DNA of 64,000 nt from contig NZ_BMRE01000002.1 of the NCBI RefSeq assembly GCF_014648475.1, positions 248,001-312,000 of the forward strand, written 5' to 3'. The notes beneath the pieces are model-generated. The model was not told where the DNA came from. It saw only the letters and a list, made by a program, of their open reading frames with translations, and did no database searches. How positions within the stretch are numbered: the stretch's first letter is position 1; the number at the start of each line of letters is the position of its first letter. The DNA is from Lentzea flava. GTDB lineage: Bacteria > Actinomycetota > Actinomycetes > Mycobacteriales > Pseudonocardiaceae. Positions 25,619 through 39,789 of the stretch are shown here, one piece after another. The translations under genes and the position numbers were made by a program.

Positions 25619-26641
25619 TCAGCGGCGCTTCTTGCTGCCCGGCTTCTTGCTGGTGGATCGGCCTTGGATCAGGCCGGGAATCTCGGTGTTGGAGCTGCCG
25701 TCGGCGGAGCTCGACGACGAGGAGCCCCCAGGGCCCGCCGTCGGCATGCGCTTGGCTCCGTTGGCCGGCTTGGCACCCGGCGCCGGCTTCTTCGGGTTGA
25801 CCGGCTTCACGCCCGGCTTCGGGGCGAGAGCCTGGCGGGTGGTGGCGGCCGTGGCCTTCTTCTCTTCTTCCTCGGCGTCGATGCGCTTGTAGACGATGTG
25901 CTGCTGGCCGAGCGTCCACGCGTTGTTGGAGAGCCAGTACAGCAGGATCGCGACGGGGAAGAAGAAGCCACCGACGAGGACGCCCAGCGGGAAGATGTAG
26001 AGCGTCAGCTTGTTCATGATGGCCGTCTGCGGGTTGTCCAGCGCGGCCTGGTTCTGCCGGGCGACCGAGTGGCGGGCCGTGAAGTGGGTCGCGATCGACG
26101 CCACGATCATCAGCGGCACGGACACCAGGATGACGTTCAGGCGCTCGGTGCCGAACTGCGCGAGCTGCTCGGACGGCATCGTGATGAACGTCGAGAGGTT
26201 GGTGCCGAAGAGCTTGGCGTTGACGAACGAGTCGACGCCCTGCTTGTCGAAGAAGTAGACCTCGCCCCAACCGGGCTTGAACGAGCGCAGCACGTGGAAC
26301 AGACCGATGAACACCGGGATCTGCACCAGCATCGGCAGGCAGCCGCCGAGCGGGTTCACGCCGTGCTCGGACTGCAGCTTCTGCATCTCCTGCGCCTGGC
26401 GCTGGCGGTCGTTCGGGTACTTCTTCTTGATCTTCTGCATCTCCGGGGCGAACTCCTGCATTCGCCGCATGGAGCGCACCTGGCCGACGAACGGCTTGAA
26501 GAGGATGGCGCGGAGGGTGAAGACCAGGAAGATGACGGCCAGCGCCCAGGCGAAGCCGCTCGACTCACCGAAGACCTTGCCGAACACCCAGTGCCAACAC
26601 CACAAGATGAAGGACACCGGGTAGTAGATGAAGTTGAGCAC
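25619..26641 (-). CDS. yidC: Membrane protein insertase YidC
   Basis: 340 residues from GTG 26641 with a GAGGAG ribosome binding site. Inserts proteins into the cytoplasmic membrane. The conserved 60KD_IMP domain has five membrane segments, with the cytoplasmic loop MQEFAPEMQKIKKKYPNDRQ, the segment GVNPLGGCLPMLVQIPVFIG and the C-terminal WLSNNAWTLGQQ. The tail of about 85 residues is Lys/Pro/Ala-rich with a serine run, typical for actinobacteria and expected to contact ribosomes. Confidence 0.96.
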   Translation of the reverse strand: MLNFIYYPVSFILWCWHWVFGKVFGESSGFAWALAVIFLVFTLRAILFKPFVGQVRSMRRMQEFAPEMQKIKKKYPNDRQRQAQEMQKLQSEHGVNPLGGCLPMLVQIPVFIGLFHVLRSFKPGWGEVYFFDKQGVDSFVNAKLFGTNLSTFITMPSEQLAQFGTERLNVILVSVPLMIVASIATHFTARHSVARQNQAALDNPQTAIMNKLTLYIFPLGVLVGGFFFPVAILLYWLSNNAWTLGQQHIVYKRIDAEEEEKKATAATTRQALAPKPGVKPVNPKKPAPGAKPANGAKRMPTAGPGGSSSSSSADGSSNTEIPGLIQGRSTSKKPGSKKRR

Positions 26642-26646
26642 GGGAG

Positions 26647-26904
26647 CTACTCCTCGGTGGATACGTCGGGGACCTGCCGCCTCGGCGGAACGGGGTCCAG
26701 GCCTCCAGGGTGCCAGGGTCCGCAGCGCAGCAACCGGCGGATCGTCAGCCAGGTTCCTCGCAACGCACCGTGGACGGTCAGCGCTTCCACCGCGTACGCA
26801 CTGCAGCTGGGGTAGAAGCGGCACGTGGGCGGCAGCAGCGGGGAGATGAAGCGCCGGTAGAAGTGCACCGGCAGCAGCGCGACCTTCGCGGGCAACGTGG
26901 TCAT
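26647..26904 (-). CDS. yidD: Membrane protein insertion efficiency factor YidD
   Basis: 85 residues with the hallmark [15 protein letters not shown] and the paired Cys of the Haem-degrading-like YidD family, followed by [18 protein letters not shown]. An amphipathic membrane-associated protein that aids YidC-dependent insertion. ATG 26904 overlaps the rnpA stop (ATGA), and yidC starts 5 nt downstream. Confidence 0.95.
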   Translation of the reverse strand: MTTLPAKVALLPVHFYRRFISPLLPPTCRFYPSCSAYAVEALTVHGALRGTWLTIRRLLRCGPWHPGGLDPVPPRRQVPDVSTEE

Positions 26905-27242
26905 CGCAGCACCTTGCGCAGAGCGGAGGAGAAGTCGGCGGCGAGTTCCGAGCTCGACGCCTCGGCTGCCGGAGCCAACGCTCGCACGACGACAAGAGTT
27001 CCCGGCGGCATCGACTCGAGCTGAGCCCGCACCACGTGGCGCAGACGCCGGGAGACGCGGTGGCGGACCACCGAGTTGCCAACGGCCTTGCTCACGACGA
27101 AGCCCACCTTGGACGAATCCAAGGTGGGCACGTCAGGCGTCAAGGCGTGGACGACCAACCGGGGTCGTCCGGCGCGGCGGCCTCGGCGGACCACCAGGCC
27201 GAAGTCCTGGCTGCGGGTGAGCCGGGCGGCCGGTGGAAGCAC
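26901..27242 (-). CDS. rnpA: Ribonuclease P protein component
   Basis: 113 residues. The protein subunit of RNase P, which matures tRNA 5' ends. The core contains the RNR-type helix [19 protein letters not shown] and [11 protein letters not shown]. Start is GTG 27242. It lies 26 nt after rpmH, as in nearly all bacteria. Confidence 0.96.
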   Translation of the reverse strand: MLPPAARLTRSQDFGLVVRRGRRAGRPRLVVHALTPDVPTLDSSKVGFVVSKAVGNSVVRHRVSRRLRHVVRAQLESMPPGTLVVVRALAPAAEASSSELAADFSSALRKVLR

Positions 27243-27268
27243 GACGACGCTGCGCTTACCAGCCGCGA

Positions 27269-27412
27269 TCAGGCGGACAGGCGGGCACGGCCCTTGCTGC
27301 GGCGCGCGGCCAGAATGGCGCGGCCGGCGCGGGTGCGCATGCGCAGCCGGAAGCCGTGCGTCTTCGCGCGGCGGCGGTTGTTGGGCTGGAAGGTGCGCTT
27401 ACCCTTGCTCAC
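27269..27412 (-). CDS. rpmH: 50S ribosomal protein L34
   Basis: 47 residues, highly basic: starts [20 protein letters not shown] and contains [19 protein letters not shown]. Start is GTG 27412. First gene of the rpmH-rnpA-yidD-yidC-jag operon, divergent from dnaA. Confidence 0.97.
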   Translation of the reverse strand: MSKGKRTFQPNNRRRAKTHGFRLRMRTRAGRAILAARRSKGRARLSA

Positions 27413-27761
27413 GGTCGGTTCTCCCGGTGCTTCACTGCTGACAAAGCCATGTGGTTGTCCCCGACGGCAGTGGACGTAGGCGCGCGAAAGGCGCCCGTCG
27501 CAAGCGGGAGACTCGTACGAGGGTACGCATGCCCGGGTGCGGCGACCAAATCGGGGTGGCCGATGCCACGTCTTGTGAGGCGTGGCGGGCCTTGTTACCG
27601 TTCTTCCCTCGCGCATGCCGGAGCTGGCGAGGGAGCCGCCACCGTACCGGCAACACAACGCACCGTTTAGTGCACAGTTGTGGATAACTCTGTGGATGCC
27701 TCTATTCTCCGTGTCCACGTGTGGAGTCATGGGCTCCGGTGGAGGGGAGGGGAGCGCGGAG
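27413..27761. promoter_or_regulatory. rpmH-dnaA intergenic region with DnaA boxes
   Basis: 349 bp between divergent rpmH and dnaA. On the minus strand, TTGGTC (27548-27543) and TACCCT (27525-27520) are 17 bp apart and form a plausible rpmH promoter. On the plus strand, TATTCT (27703-27708) is a likely dnaA -10. A perfect DnaA box TGTGGATAA (27679-27687) covers its -35 region, and a weaker box TGTGGATGC follows at 27691-27699. This implies autorepression of dnaA. No reading frame with coding character was seen here. Confidence 0.7.
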
Positions 27762-29345
27762 GTGTCGAACCAGCAGGTCGATCTTGGTCTCGTGTGGGCC
27801 GAGGTGGTGCAGGAGCTCGCCACGAGCCACCTGTCCCCTCAGCAACGCGCGTGGATGAGGGTCACCCGTCCGATCGGGTTGCTGGATGGAACGGCCCTGC
27901 TCGCGGCTCCCAGCGACTTCGCGAAAGAGGCGATCGAACGCGCACTGCGCGACCCGATCACCGACGCGCTGTCCCGCAGGCTCGGCCGCACGGTCTCGCT
28001 CGCGGTGAAGGTCGACTCGCCGGAACCGGTGACCCCGCCGACCACTCCCATCCCGGTCCAGTCGGTCCAGTCGGTCCAGCCGGTGCCGGGCATCCCGAAC
28101 GGCGACGTTCCGGTTCTCACCGACGACGCCGTCACCACTGACCCGACCGCGGAGGGTTCCGACTCCGACGAGGTCGACGAGGCAGGCGACGCGCTCGCCG
28201 CCGTCACCGAGATCTGGCCGACCTTCAACACGGCGAACACCGCCGGGGGCGCGCCGGCCAACGGCGGCACCCCGTTCACCAGGCCGGCCAACCCGTCGCC
28301 GTCGCAGACGAGGCTGAACGAGAAGTACAACTTCGACACGTTCGTCATCGGCGCCTCGAACCGCTTCGCGCACGCCGCCGCCGTCGCGGTGGCCGAAGCG
28401 CCGGCCCGCGCGTACAACCCGCTCTTCATCTGGGGTGAGAGCGGCCTCGGCAAGACGCACCTGCTGCACGCCGTCGGGCACTACGCCCAGCGCCTGTTCC
28501 CCGGCATGCGCGTGCGGTACGTGTCGACCGAGGAGTTCACCAACGACTTCATCAACTCGCTGCGCGACGACCGCAAGGTCGCCTTCCAGCGCCGCTACCG
28601 GGACATCGACGTGCTGCTCGTCGACGACATCCAGTTCCTGGAGGGCAAGGAAGGTACGCAGGAGGAGTTCTTCCACACGTTCAACACGCTCCACAACACG
28701 AACAAGCAGATCGTGGTGTCGAGCGACCGGCCGCCCAAGCGGCTGGAGACGCTGGAAGACCGCCTGCGCACGCGGTTCGAGTGGGGTCTGATCACGGACA
28801 TCCAGCCGCCGGAGCTCGAGACCCGGATCGCGATCCTCCGCAAGAAGGCGGCGCAGGACCGGCTCGCGGCCCCGGCCGAGGTGCTGGAGTTCATCGCCGC
28901 CCGCATCGAGCGCAACATCCGCGAGCTGGAGGGCGCGCTCATCCGCGTCACGGCGTTCGCGTCGCTCAACCGGCAGCCGGTCGACGTCCAGCTCGCCGAG
29001 ATCGTCCTGCGCGACCTGATCCCGGACTCGCACGCGCCGGAGATCACCGCGCCGACGATCATGGCGGTCACCGCCGAGTTCTTCGGCGTGACGATCGACG
29101 ACCTGTGCGGCCCCGGCAAGACGAAGGCGCTCGCGCAGGCGCGACAGATCTCCATGTACCTGTGCCGCGAGCTGACCGACCTGTCGCTGCCGAAGATCGG
29201 GCAGACGTTCGGCGGCCGCGACCACACGACGGTGATGCACGCGGACAAGAAGATCCGCAAGGAGATGGCGGAGCGCCGCCGGATCTACGACCAGGTCCAG
29301 GAACTGACGTCGCGGATCAAGCAGCGCGCTCGCCACGCTCCCTGA
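27762..29345 (+). CDS. dnaA: Chromosomal replication initiator DnaA
   Basis: 527 residues. AAA+ ATPase that binds DnaA boxes and opens oriC. Domain I occupies residues about 1-90, a Pro/Thr/Asp-rich domain II linker about 90-190 (longer than in E. coli, normal for actinobacteria), domain III holds Walker A ([11 protein letters not shown]) and Walker B ([11 protein letters not shown]), and domain IV ends with [18 protein letters not shown] 27762 was chosen because domain I begins there and GGAGGGGAGGGGAG lies 7-8 nt upstream; an open frame continues further upstream through the promoter. Confidence 0.97.
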   Translation: MSNQQVDLGLVWAEVVQELATSHLSPQQRAWMRVTRPIGLLDGTALLAAPSDFAKEAIERALRDPITDALSRRLGRTVSLAVKVDSPEPVTPPTTPIPVQSVQSVQPVPGIPNGDVPVLTDDAVTTDPTAEGSDSDEVDEAGDALAAVTEIWPTFNTANTAGGAPANGGTPFTRPANPSPSQTRLNEKYNFDTFVIGASNRFAHAAAVAVAEAPARAYNPLFIWGESGLGKTHLLHAVGHYAQRLFPGMRVRYVSTEEFTNDFINSLRDDRKVAFQRRYRDIDVLLVDDIQFLEGKEGTQEEFFHTFNTLHNTNKQIVVSSDRPPKRLETLEDRLRTRFEWGLITDIQPPELETRIAILRKKAAQDRLAAPAEVLEFIAARIERNIRELEGALIRVTAFASLNRQPVDVQLAEIVLRDLIPDSHAPEITAPTIMAVTAEFFGVTIDDLCGPGKTKALAQARQISMYLCRELTDLSLPKIGQTFGGRDHTTVMHADKKIRKEMAERRRIYDQVQELTSRIKQRARHAP

Positions 29346-29364
29346 TCCGACCCGGGTAGCAACG

Positions 29365-29396
29365 AAGGGGTCCTCCGACACGGAGGGCCCCTTTTT
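29365..29396 (+). terminator. dnaA terminator
   Basis: A stem of GGGG-CCTCCG with CGGAGG-CCCC (one bulged base per arm) and an ACA loop, followed by TTTTT, 20 nt after the dnaA stop. It would protect oriC from read-through. Confidence 0.88.
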
Positions 29397-29587
29397 CGTT
29401 CGCCCGCAACGCGCCGCACCCGGGAACCGGCGCGCACGGCACGTACGCGCGCGCTCGAACCTGGGTGGAGCGGAGGGTGCCCGGACGCGTGGACGGGCTT
29501 GCTGTTCGCCCACCGCACTCGAAGGGGTGGGGACAACCAGAAAACTTTGAGACGCGGGCCACGATCTGGCCACAGATGCCTGTTGAA

Positions 29588-29706
29588 CACCCGGGTACAA
29601 CTGCCCCGCACCCGGGGACGCACCCGGGGACAACTGTGGACGATCTGTGGATCGCGAGGTGTGCACAACCGGCTGTCCCCGGGTGCGCCGATCTGTCCCC
29701 GGGTGC
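29588..29706. repeat. Inward-facing GCACCCGGGGACA repeats in oriC
   Basis: Three copies on the plus strand (29588-29599, a T variant; 29608-29620; 29620-29632) and two on the minus strand (29674-29686; 29694-29706). They flank three DnaA boxes at 29635-29668 on both sides and point towards them. Read on the opposite strand, copies contain YTGTCCCCG, 7 of 9 matches to the DnaA box in the best copy, so they could be degenerate DnaA sites or sites for another origin protein. Confidence 0.8.
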
Positions 29707-29759
29707 CATCCCCCCTTAGTCCACATGGACGATGGGGTCCCGACCTGCGCGTTTAACGG

Positions 29760-29799
29760 CAGTCCACACAATCCACAGCCCTTACTGTTACTGCTGTTG
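29760..29799. promoter_or_regulatory. Basal unwinding element (two DnaA boxes, DnaA-trios)
   Basis: Two abutting DnaA boxes (29760-29768 and 29769-29777), a GCCC spacer and six consecutive triplets TTA CTG TTA CTG CTG TTG (29782-29799). On the complementary strand the triplets read 3'-AAT GAC AAT GAC GAC AAC-5' away from the boxes, fitting the 3'-(G/A)A(T/C)-5' DnaA-trio pattern. AT-richer DNA follows. This is the likely site of strand opening. Confidence 0.65.
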
Positions 29800-30002
29800 A
29801 TCTCTTCCAAGAAGAACTTCAAATGCAAAACAGCGGGGGACAGCTCCCGGGGATCGGTGCCCGAACCCCGAAGTGACGGGAAGGGCCAGGACGCTCTAAC
29901 GTGGTTGCTCCGCACCTCGGGTCAGGCCGAGGCGAGGCTCCCTAACCCCCACTGGCATGTTGTCGTGGTTGGGCTTGTCGACTGTCGAGGAAAGGACGCC
30001 TC

Positions 30003-31127
30003 ATGAAGATCCGCGTCGAACGCGACGGCCTCGCCGACGCTGTCGCCTGGGTCGCCCGCAGCCTTCCGTCCCGCCCGCCGGTCCCCGTGCTGGGCGGTGT
30101 GCTGCTCGACGCGGAGTCGGACGATTCGCTGACGGTCTCCGGTTTCGACTACGAGGTCTCCGCCCAGGTCGGCGTCCCGGCGACGATCGCCGACGGCGGC
30201 CGCGCGCTGGTCTCGGGTCGTCTGCTCGCGGACATCACCAAGGCGCTGCCGAACCACCCCGTCGAGATCGCCGTCGACGGCGCTCGCATGATGATCAGCT
30301 GTGGCAGCGCGCGGTTCAGCCTCCCGACGATGCCGGTCGAGGACTACCCGGCGCTGCCGTCGATGCCGCAGCTCATCGGTGAGCTTCCCGGCGAGGTCTT
30401 CGGCGAGGCCGTCGCCCAGGTCGCCGTCGCGGCCGGCAAGGACGACACGCTCCCGATGCTGACCGGTGTCCGCGTGGAGATCGGCGAGGGCAAGCTGACC
30501 CTCGTCGCGACCGACCGCTTCCGGCTCGCGATGCGCGAGTTCCCGTGGGAGCCGGACACCTCCCTCGGCGAGGTCGCCGTCCTCGTCCCCGCCCGCACGC
30601 TCGGCGACGCGGCCAAGACGCTCGGCTCGTCCGGTGGCAAGGTCGAGATGTCGCTCGCGGCGAACGACGGCCTGCTGGGTCTGTCGGGTTCCGGCAAGCG
30701 CACGACGACCCGTCTGCTCGACGCGGACTTCCCGAAGTACCGCCAGCTGCTGCCGAGCGAGCACTCCGCCGCGGCGATCATCGACATCGACGCGCTGCAG
30801 CAGGCGATCAAGCGCGTGTCGCTCGTCGCCGAGCGCGGCACCCAGGTCCGGCTCGAGTTCGTCGACGGCGGCCTGCGCCTGTCCGCCGGTGGCGACGACG
30901 AGGGTTCGGCCGAGGAAGAGCTGCCGGTCGAGTACACCGGCGACCCGGTGACGATCGCGTTCAACCCCGGATACCTCCTCGACGGTCTCGGAGCGGTCCG
31001 CACGCCCCGCGTCCACTTGTCGTTCACCACACCCAGCCGACCGGCGCTGCTCAAGCCGGTGGACGAGGATGGGAATGTGGCGCCGGGCTACCTGTACCTC
31101 CTGATGCCCGTTCGCCTGCCCGGCTAA
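30003..31127 (+). CDS. dnaN: DNA polymerase III beta clamp
   Basis: 374 residues. Ring-shaped processivity factor of the replisome. Three clamp domains are recognisable, with [30 protein letters not shown] and the C-terminal end [16 protein letters not shown] 30003 has a GAGGAAAGG ribosome binding site 6 nt upstream. Confidence 0.97.
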   Translation: MKIRVERDGLADAVAWVARSLPSRPPVPVLGGVLLDAESDDSLTVSGFDYEVSAQVGVPATIADGGRALVSGRLLADITKALPNHPVEIAVDGARMMISCGSARFSLPTMPVEDYPALPSMPQLIGELPGEVFGEAVAQVAVAAGKDDTLPMLTGVRVEIGEGKLTLVATDRFRLAMREFPWEPDTSLGEVAVLVPARTLGDAAKTLGSSGGKVEMSLAANDGLLGLSGSGKRTTTRLLDADFPKYRQLLPSEHSAAAIIDIDALQQAIKRVSLVAERGTQVRLEFVDGGLRLSAGGDDEGSAEEELPVEYTGDPVTIAFNPGYLLDGLGAVRTPRVHLSFTTPSRPALLKPVDEDGNVAPGYLYLLMPVRLPG

Positions 31128-31168
31128 AACCCTTACCGGGTAACGAGAAACGTTTAGGGGAGAACACC

Positions 31169-32083
31169 GTGCAGCTCGGACTCGTCGGCCTCGGCAAGAT
31201 GGGTTTCAACATGCGCGAGCGGGTGCGTCGGGCCGGTCACGAGGTGATCGGCTACGACCGCAACCCGGAGGTCAGCGACTCGGAGTCGTTGGCGGACATG
31301 GTTTCCAAGCTCGAGGCGCCGCGCGTGGTGTGGGTCATGGTGCCCGCCGGCGACATCACCAGGAACACGGTGAAGGAGCTGTCCGAGCTGCTGGAGCCCG
31401 GCGACCTGGTGATCGACGGCGGCAACTCCAAGTTCACCGACGACAAGATCCACGCGGATCTGCTGGCGGAGAAGGAGATCGGCTACCTCGACTGCGGTGT
31501 GTCCGGTGGCGTGTGGGGGCTCGAGAACGGCTACGCGCTGATGGTCGGCGGCGACGCGAAGCACGTCGAGCAGGCGATGCCGATCTTCGACGCGCTCCGT
31601 CCGGAGGGTCCGCGCGAGGAGGGCTTCGCGCACGCGGGCAAGGTCGGTGCCGGCCACTACTCGAAGATGGTGCACAACGGCATCGAGTACGGCCTGATGC
31701 AGGCGTACGCAGAGGGCTTCGAGCTGCTCGACAAGACCGACGTCGTGGACAACGTGCCCGCGGTCATCTCGGCGTGGCAGCGCGGAACCGTTGTGCGGTC
31801 GTGGCTTCTCGACCTGCTGGTGCGCGCGCTCCAGTCGGACCCGGAGCTCGACGATCTCCGCGGTTACGTCGAGGACTCCGGTGAGGGCCGGTGGACCGTC
31901 GAGGAGGGCATCAACAACGCGGTGCCGCTCCCGGTGATCTCGGCCGCGCTGTTCGCCAGGTTCCAGTCGCGGCAGGAGGACTCGCCCGCGATGCGTGCGG
32001 TCGCCGCGCTGCGCAACCAGTTCGGTGGCCACGCGGTGCACCTCGCCGGTCCGTCGTCCGGTTCGGGCAGCACCCAGGGCTAG
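31169..32083 (+). CDS. gnd: 6-phosphogluconate dehydrogenase (short type)
   Basis: 304 residues. Oxidative decarboxylation of 6-phosphogluconate to ribulose 5-phosphate. The Rossmann motif GLVGLGKMGFNMRERVRRAG is at the N-terminus; VIDGGNSKF, the CGVSGGVWGLENGY signature and HNGIEYGLMQAYAEGF follow. It belongs to the short, decarboxylating 6PGDH type of about 300 residues, often NAD-dependent. Start is GTG 31169 with GGGGAG upstream. Its insertion between dnaN and recF is shared with streptomycetes and Pseudonocardiaceae, not mycobacteria. Confidence 0.95.
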   Translation: MQLGLVGLGKMGFNMRERVRRAGHEVIGYDRNPEVSDSESLADMVSKLEAPRVVWVMVPAGDITRNTVKELSELLEPGDLVIDGGNSKFTDDKIHADLLAEKEIGYLDCGVSGGVWGLENGYALMVGGDAKHVEQAMPIFDALRPEGPREEGFAHAGKVGAGHYSKMVHNGIEYGLMQAYAEGFELLDKTDVVDNVPAVISAWQRGTVVRSWLLDLLVRALQSDPELDDLRGYVEDSGEGRWTVEEGINNAVPLPVISAALFARFQSRQEDSPAMRAVAALRNQFGGHAVHLAGPSSGSGSTQG

Positions 32084-32086
32084 CAG

Positions 32087-33193
32087 GTGCACGTCAGACA
32101 TCTCCAGGTCAGCGACTTCCGGTCGTGGGAGCTCGCGGACCTGGCGTTCGAGCCCGGCGTGTCGGTGCTCGTCGGGCGCAACGGTCAGGGCAAGACGAAC
32201 CTGGTCGAGGCGATCGGATACGTGGCGACGCTGGGTTCGCACCGCGTCGCCACGGACGCACCGCTGATCCGGCACGGTGCTCAGCGCGCTGTCGTGCGGG
32301 CGGCCGTGGTCAACGACGACCGCGAACTGCTCGTGGAACTGGAGATCACGGCGGGCAAGGCGAACCGGGCGCGGATCAACCGCGGTCCGGTGCCGCGTCC
32401 GCGCGATGTGCTCGGGATTCTGCGCACGGTGTTGTTCGCGCCGGAGGACCTCTCTCTGGTGCGTGGCGATCCGAGTGATCGGCGTCGGTTCCTCGACGAG
32501 ATGCTGGTGTTGCGCGCGCCGCGGTTCGCCGGCGTTCGCAGCGACTACGACCGTGTCCTGAAGCAGCGCAGCGCGTTGTTGAAGACGGTGAAGCACTCCC
32601 GATCGGCGGACCTGTCGACGCTGGACGTCTGGGACGGGCATCTCGCGAAGCACGGCGCGGAGCTGCTGGCCGCGCGGATGAAGCTGGTCCGCGACATGGC
32701 GGGCCACGTGACCTCGGCGTACGCGGAGGTCGCTCCGGAGTCACGTCCGGCGCTCATCTCCTACCGGTCGAGCGTCGGCGAGCTGCCGGAGGACAAGGAG
32801 AGCATCGAGGACCTGTTGCTGGCCGAGCTCGACAGGGTGCGGCGGCAGGAGATCGAACGCGGGGTGTGCCTCGTCGGCCCGCACCGCGACGACCTCGACC
32901 TCACGCTCGGTGAGCTCCCCGCGAAGGGCTACGCCAGTCACGGAGAGTCATGGTCGTTCGCGCTCGCGCTGAGGCTCGGCGGGTACGAGCTGATGCGTGT
33001 CGACGGCATCGAACCGGTCCTCGTGCTGGACGATGTCTTCGCGGAGCTCGACCGCGGCCGGCGGCAACAGCTGGCCAAGGTCGCGGCCGCCGCCGAGCAG
33101 GTGCTGATCACCGCGGCGGTGGCGGAGGACGTTCCCGACGAGCTGAGCGGTGCCAGGTTCGAGGTGCAGGGCGGGGAGGTACGGCGTGTCTGA
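32087..33193 (+). CDS. recF: DNA replication/repair protein RecF
   Basis: 368 residues. SMC-like ATPase that loads RecA at gaps. Walker A is [14 protein letters not shown]; the signature region and Walker B ([17 protein letters not shown]) lie near the C-terminus. GTG 32087 lies 4 nt after the gnd stop. Its 3' end overlaps dciA by 8 bp. Confidence 0.96.
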   Translation: MHVRHLQVSDFRSWELADLAFEPGVSVLVGRNGQGKTNLVEAIGYVATLGSHRVATDAPLIRHGAQRAVVRAAVVNDDRELLVELEITAGKANRARINRGPVPRPRDVLGILRTVLFAPEDLSLVRGDPSDRRRFLDEMLVLRAPRFAGVRSDYDRVLKQRSALLKTVKHSRSADLSTLDVWDGHLAKHGAELLAARMKLVRDMAGHVTSAYAEVAPESRPALISYRSSVGELPEDKESIEDLLLAELDRVRRQEIERGVCLVGPHRDDLDLTLGELPAKGYASHGESWSFALALRLGGYELMRVDGIEPVLVLDDVFAELDRGRRQQLAKVAAAAEQVLITAAVAEDVPDELSGARFEVQGGEVRRV

Positions 33194-33833
33194 CTCACAG
33201 GCTTCAGATCCCCAACATGTAGCTCGATCGGGTGTGTCCGCCCACACATCTGGGGACAAGTCTGTGGATGGTGTGGATAACTCCGTCACAAATCAGGACT
33301 TGTCCACAGGTTCATTCACACCTGAGGGTGAGCCGCTGAAGGGTTCTGACCTCGCACGAGCGGCTCTCGAGGCCGCGAAGGCGAGTGCGAAGGCCCGCGG
33401 ACGCACCCCCGGCAGCAAGTCGACGGGCCGTCCCGTCAACCGGCGCCGGCGTCGCTGGTCGGGGCCGGGACCGGACGACCGCGACCCCCAGATGATCGGG
33501 CGGATCGCGTCGAGGATCGCCGCCGACCGGGGCTGGGTCGAGCAACTTCAGGGTGGCCAGGTCTTCGCCCGATGGGCAAAATTAGTGGGAGAGGACGTCG
33601 CTGAGCACGCGAAACCGATCGCGCTCAGTGACGGGGAACTGACGGTCCAGGCTTCGTCGACGGCGTGGGCCACTCAGCTGCGCCTGCTGCAGCGCGACCT
33701 GCTGAAGAGGATCGCCGCGGGCATCGGTCACGGCGTCGTGAAACGGCTCAAGATCAAGGGGCCGGACGCCCCGAACTGGCGACACGGCCCCAGGCACGTT
33801 CCAGGGCGCGGTCCGCGTGACACCTACGGGTGA
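33186..33833 (+). CDS. dciA: DciA-like (DUF721) helicase-operating protein
   Basis: 215 residues from GTG 33186. The C-terminal DUF721 domain is seen at about residues 105-190 ([20 protein letters not shown], then [20 protein letters not shown]). DciA proteins assist loading or activity of the DnaB replicative helicase. The N-terminal about 80 residues are Ser/Asp/Gly-rich and probably disordered; their codons carry three DnaA boxes. The position after recF equals Rv0004 of M. tuberculosis. Confidence 0.92.
   Translation: MSDSQASDPQHVARSGVSAHTSGDKSVDGVDNSVTNQDLSTGSFTPEGEPLKGSDLARAALEAAKASAKARGRTPGSKSTGRPVNRRRRRWSGPGPDDRDPQMIGRIASRIAADRGWVEQLQGGQVFARWAKLVGEDVAEHAKPIALSDGELTVQASSTAWATQLRLLQRDLLKRIAAGIGHGVVKRLKIKGPDAPNWRHGPRHVPGRGPRDTYG
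33263..33308. promoter_or_regulatory. DnaA boxes inside dciA
   Basis: TGTGGATGG (33263-33271), TGTGGATAA (33272-33280, perfect) and TTGTCCACA (33300-33308, perfect, opposite orientation) lie within 46 bp of coding sequence. This density is beyond what isolated codon use would give and suggests a real DnaA-binding cluster 3.5 kb from oriC. Confidence 0.7.
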
Positions 33834-36050
<2,217 letters not shown>

Positions 36051-36054
36051 ACGC

Positions 36055-36182
36055 ATGGACCTCGAGCAGTGCACCGTCTGCAACGGCACGGGGCACACCC
36101 CGAGAGACATCAACGTTCCATGTCCAGCCTGTGGTGGTAGCGGCGAAGGGCATTGGCCGCAGCCCGAAAGGAAGTTCAAGCA

Positions 36183-36186
<4 letters not shown>
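36055..36186 (+). CDS. Small DnaJ-type zinc-ribbon protein between gyrB and gyrA
   Basis: 43 residues from ATG 36055 to TGA 36184-36186. Two CxxCxGxG motifs, CTVCNGTGH near the N-terminus and CPACGGSGE about 17 residues later, form a compact zinc-binding ribbon as in DnaJ cysteine-rich repeats. A short basic tail follows. The gene starts 4 nt after gyrB and its stop overlaps the gyrA GTG (GTGA), so it sits in the gyrase operon and could be translationally coupled to both. Function unknown; a gyrase-associated or RNA/DNA-binding role is only suggested by context. Confidence 0.8.
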
Positions 36187-38726
<2,540 letters not shown>

Positions 38727-38759
38727 TCGGAATTGCTAGCGAGAGGCTAAGGACAGCTC

Positions 38760-39716
38760 GTGACTCCACCCGAGAACCGCGAAGGTCGGGACGCGGACAA
38801 GACCGCGGTGATCACCAAGCCGACTCCGCAGAAGGACAACGCGGAGAAGTCGGACTCGGCCGCGCCGGCGGCCTCCGGTTCCTCGGGTGGCAACGCGCAG
38901 GACAAGACCAAGCCCGTGGCGGCGGAGAAGGCGGCCGAGGCCGCCGCACCCGCTTCCGCCGAGGCTCCTGCTGCTGCCCCTGCCGCTGCCTCTGCCGACG
39001 AGAAGACGGTCACGGTCGAGACGCCCGCTGCTCCTGCCGAACCGGTGGCGCCGGTCGCCGCCGTGGCGGAGGAGCCGGTCGTCGTCTCCGCACCGCCGCC
39101 CTGGCAGCGCGTGACGAACGACACGGAAGCCGCCCAGCAGGACTCGACCGAGGCGTACGTGGCTCCGGCCGCGCCGCCCGTCCCGCCCCAGGAACCGGCG
39201 TTCCCGTCCACCGACCCGGACACCGTCAAGGTGCAGAAGCCCGTGGTCACGGGCTCGGCCGTGCCGGTGGGCCTGGGCAGCAGCCGCACGTCGGTGAACA
39301 TGGGCGGCACCGCCCGTCCAGCCGCGGCCACCCCGTCGGCCCGCCGCCCCGGCCGCGGCCCGCGCCGAGCCTCGCTGCAGGTGAAGCGCGTCGACCCGTG
39401 GTCGGTGCTCAAGCTCGCCCTGGTGCTCGGCGTCGCGCTGTTCTTCGTCTGGCTCGTGGCGGTCGGCGTGCTCTACGGCGTGCTGCACGGCATGGGCGTG
39501 TGGGACAAGATCAACAGCACCGCGAACGACCTGCTCCAGGCCAACGAGCCGGGCGAACCGCTGATCAGCGCGGGCCGCGTGTTCGGCGTCTCCGCGATCA
39601 TCGGCGCCGTCAACATCGTGCTCTTCACCGCCCTCGCGACCGTCGGCGCGTTCGTCTACAACGTGTCCGCGGACCTGGCCGGCGGCCTGGAGTTGACCCT
39701 CTCCGAGCGCGAGTGA
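38760..39716 (+). CDS. DUF3566 membrane protein
   Basis: 318 residues. The first about 200 residues are Ala/Pro/Glu/Lys-rich and probably disordered; the C-terminal DUF3566 domain (about 205-318) begins [20 protein letters not shown] and has two transmembrane helices. It is the conserved gene after gyrA (Rv0007), of unknown function; coupling to gyrase genes is conserved in actinobacteria. Start is GTG 38760, 33 nt after gyrA. Confidence 0.88.
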   Translation: MTPPENREGRDADKTAVITKPTPQKDNAEKSDSAAPAASGSSGGNAQDKTKPVAAEKAAEAAAPASAEAPAAAPAAASADEKTVTVETPAAPAEPVAPVAAVAEEPVVVSAPPPWQRVTNDTEAAQQDSTEAYVAPAAPPVPPQEPAFPSTDPDTVKVQKPVVTGSAVPVGLGSSRTSVNMGGTARPAAATPSARRPGRGPRRASLQVKRVDPWSVLKLALVLGVALFFVWLVAVGVLYGVLHGMGVWDKINSTANDLLQANEPGEPLISAGRVFGVSAIIGAVNIVLFTALATVGAFVYNVSADLAGGLELTLSERE

Positions 39717-39724
39717 CCCCCGAT

Positions 39725-39772
39725 TTGGGGCGACGAAGGACGATCCTGTAAGGTCTTCTTCGTCGCCCCCAA
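39725..39772 (+). promoter_or_regulatory. tRNA-Ile promoter within a long inverted repeat
   Basis: TTGGGG (39725-39730) and TAAGGT (39749-39754), spaced 18 bp, form a promoter for tRNA-Ile. The left arm TTGGGGCGACGAAG and right arm CTTCGTCGCCCCCAA pair (one bulged base) around the -10, giving a 12-14 bp stem in any transcript reading in from upstream. It may terminate the gyrA-DUF3566 mRNA, though a T-run is missing. Confidence 0.6.
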
Positions 39773-39789
39773 GGGGGTAACGCGATCGA

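Larger units (their letters stand above)
29397..30002. other. Replication origin oriC
   Basis: About 0.6 kb of non-coding DNA between dnaA and dnaN. DnaA boxes: TGTGGACGA (29635), TGTGGATCG (29646), TGTGCACAA (29660), TAGTCCACA (29717), CAGTCCACA (29760) and CAATCCACA (29769). A GC-rich repeat family surrounds the first three. AT-richer DNA follows at about 29780-29830. The dnaN ribosome binding site GAGGAAAGG (29989-29997) ends the region, and a CCTCGG/CCGAGG hairpin lies at 29916-29933. The gene context (dnaA-dnaN) is the standard actinobacterial origin location. Confidence 0.93.

Noticed and set aside
26287..26300. CAGCACGTGGAACA as another parS in yidC
   Set aside because: Only one half-site fits the palindrome; several mismatches in the other half.
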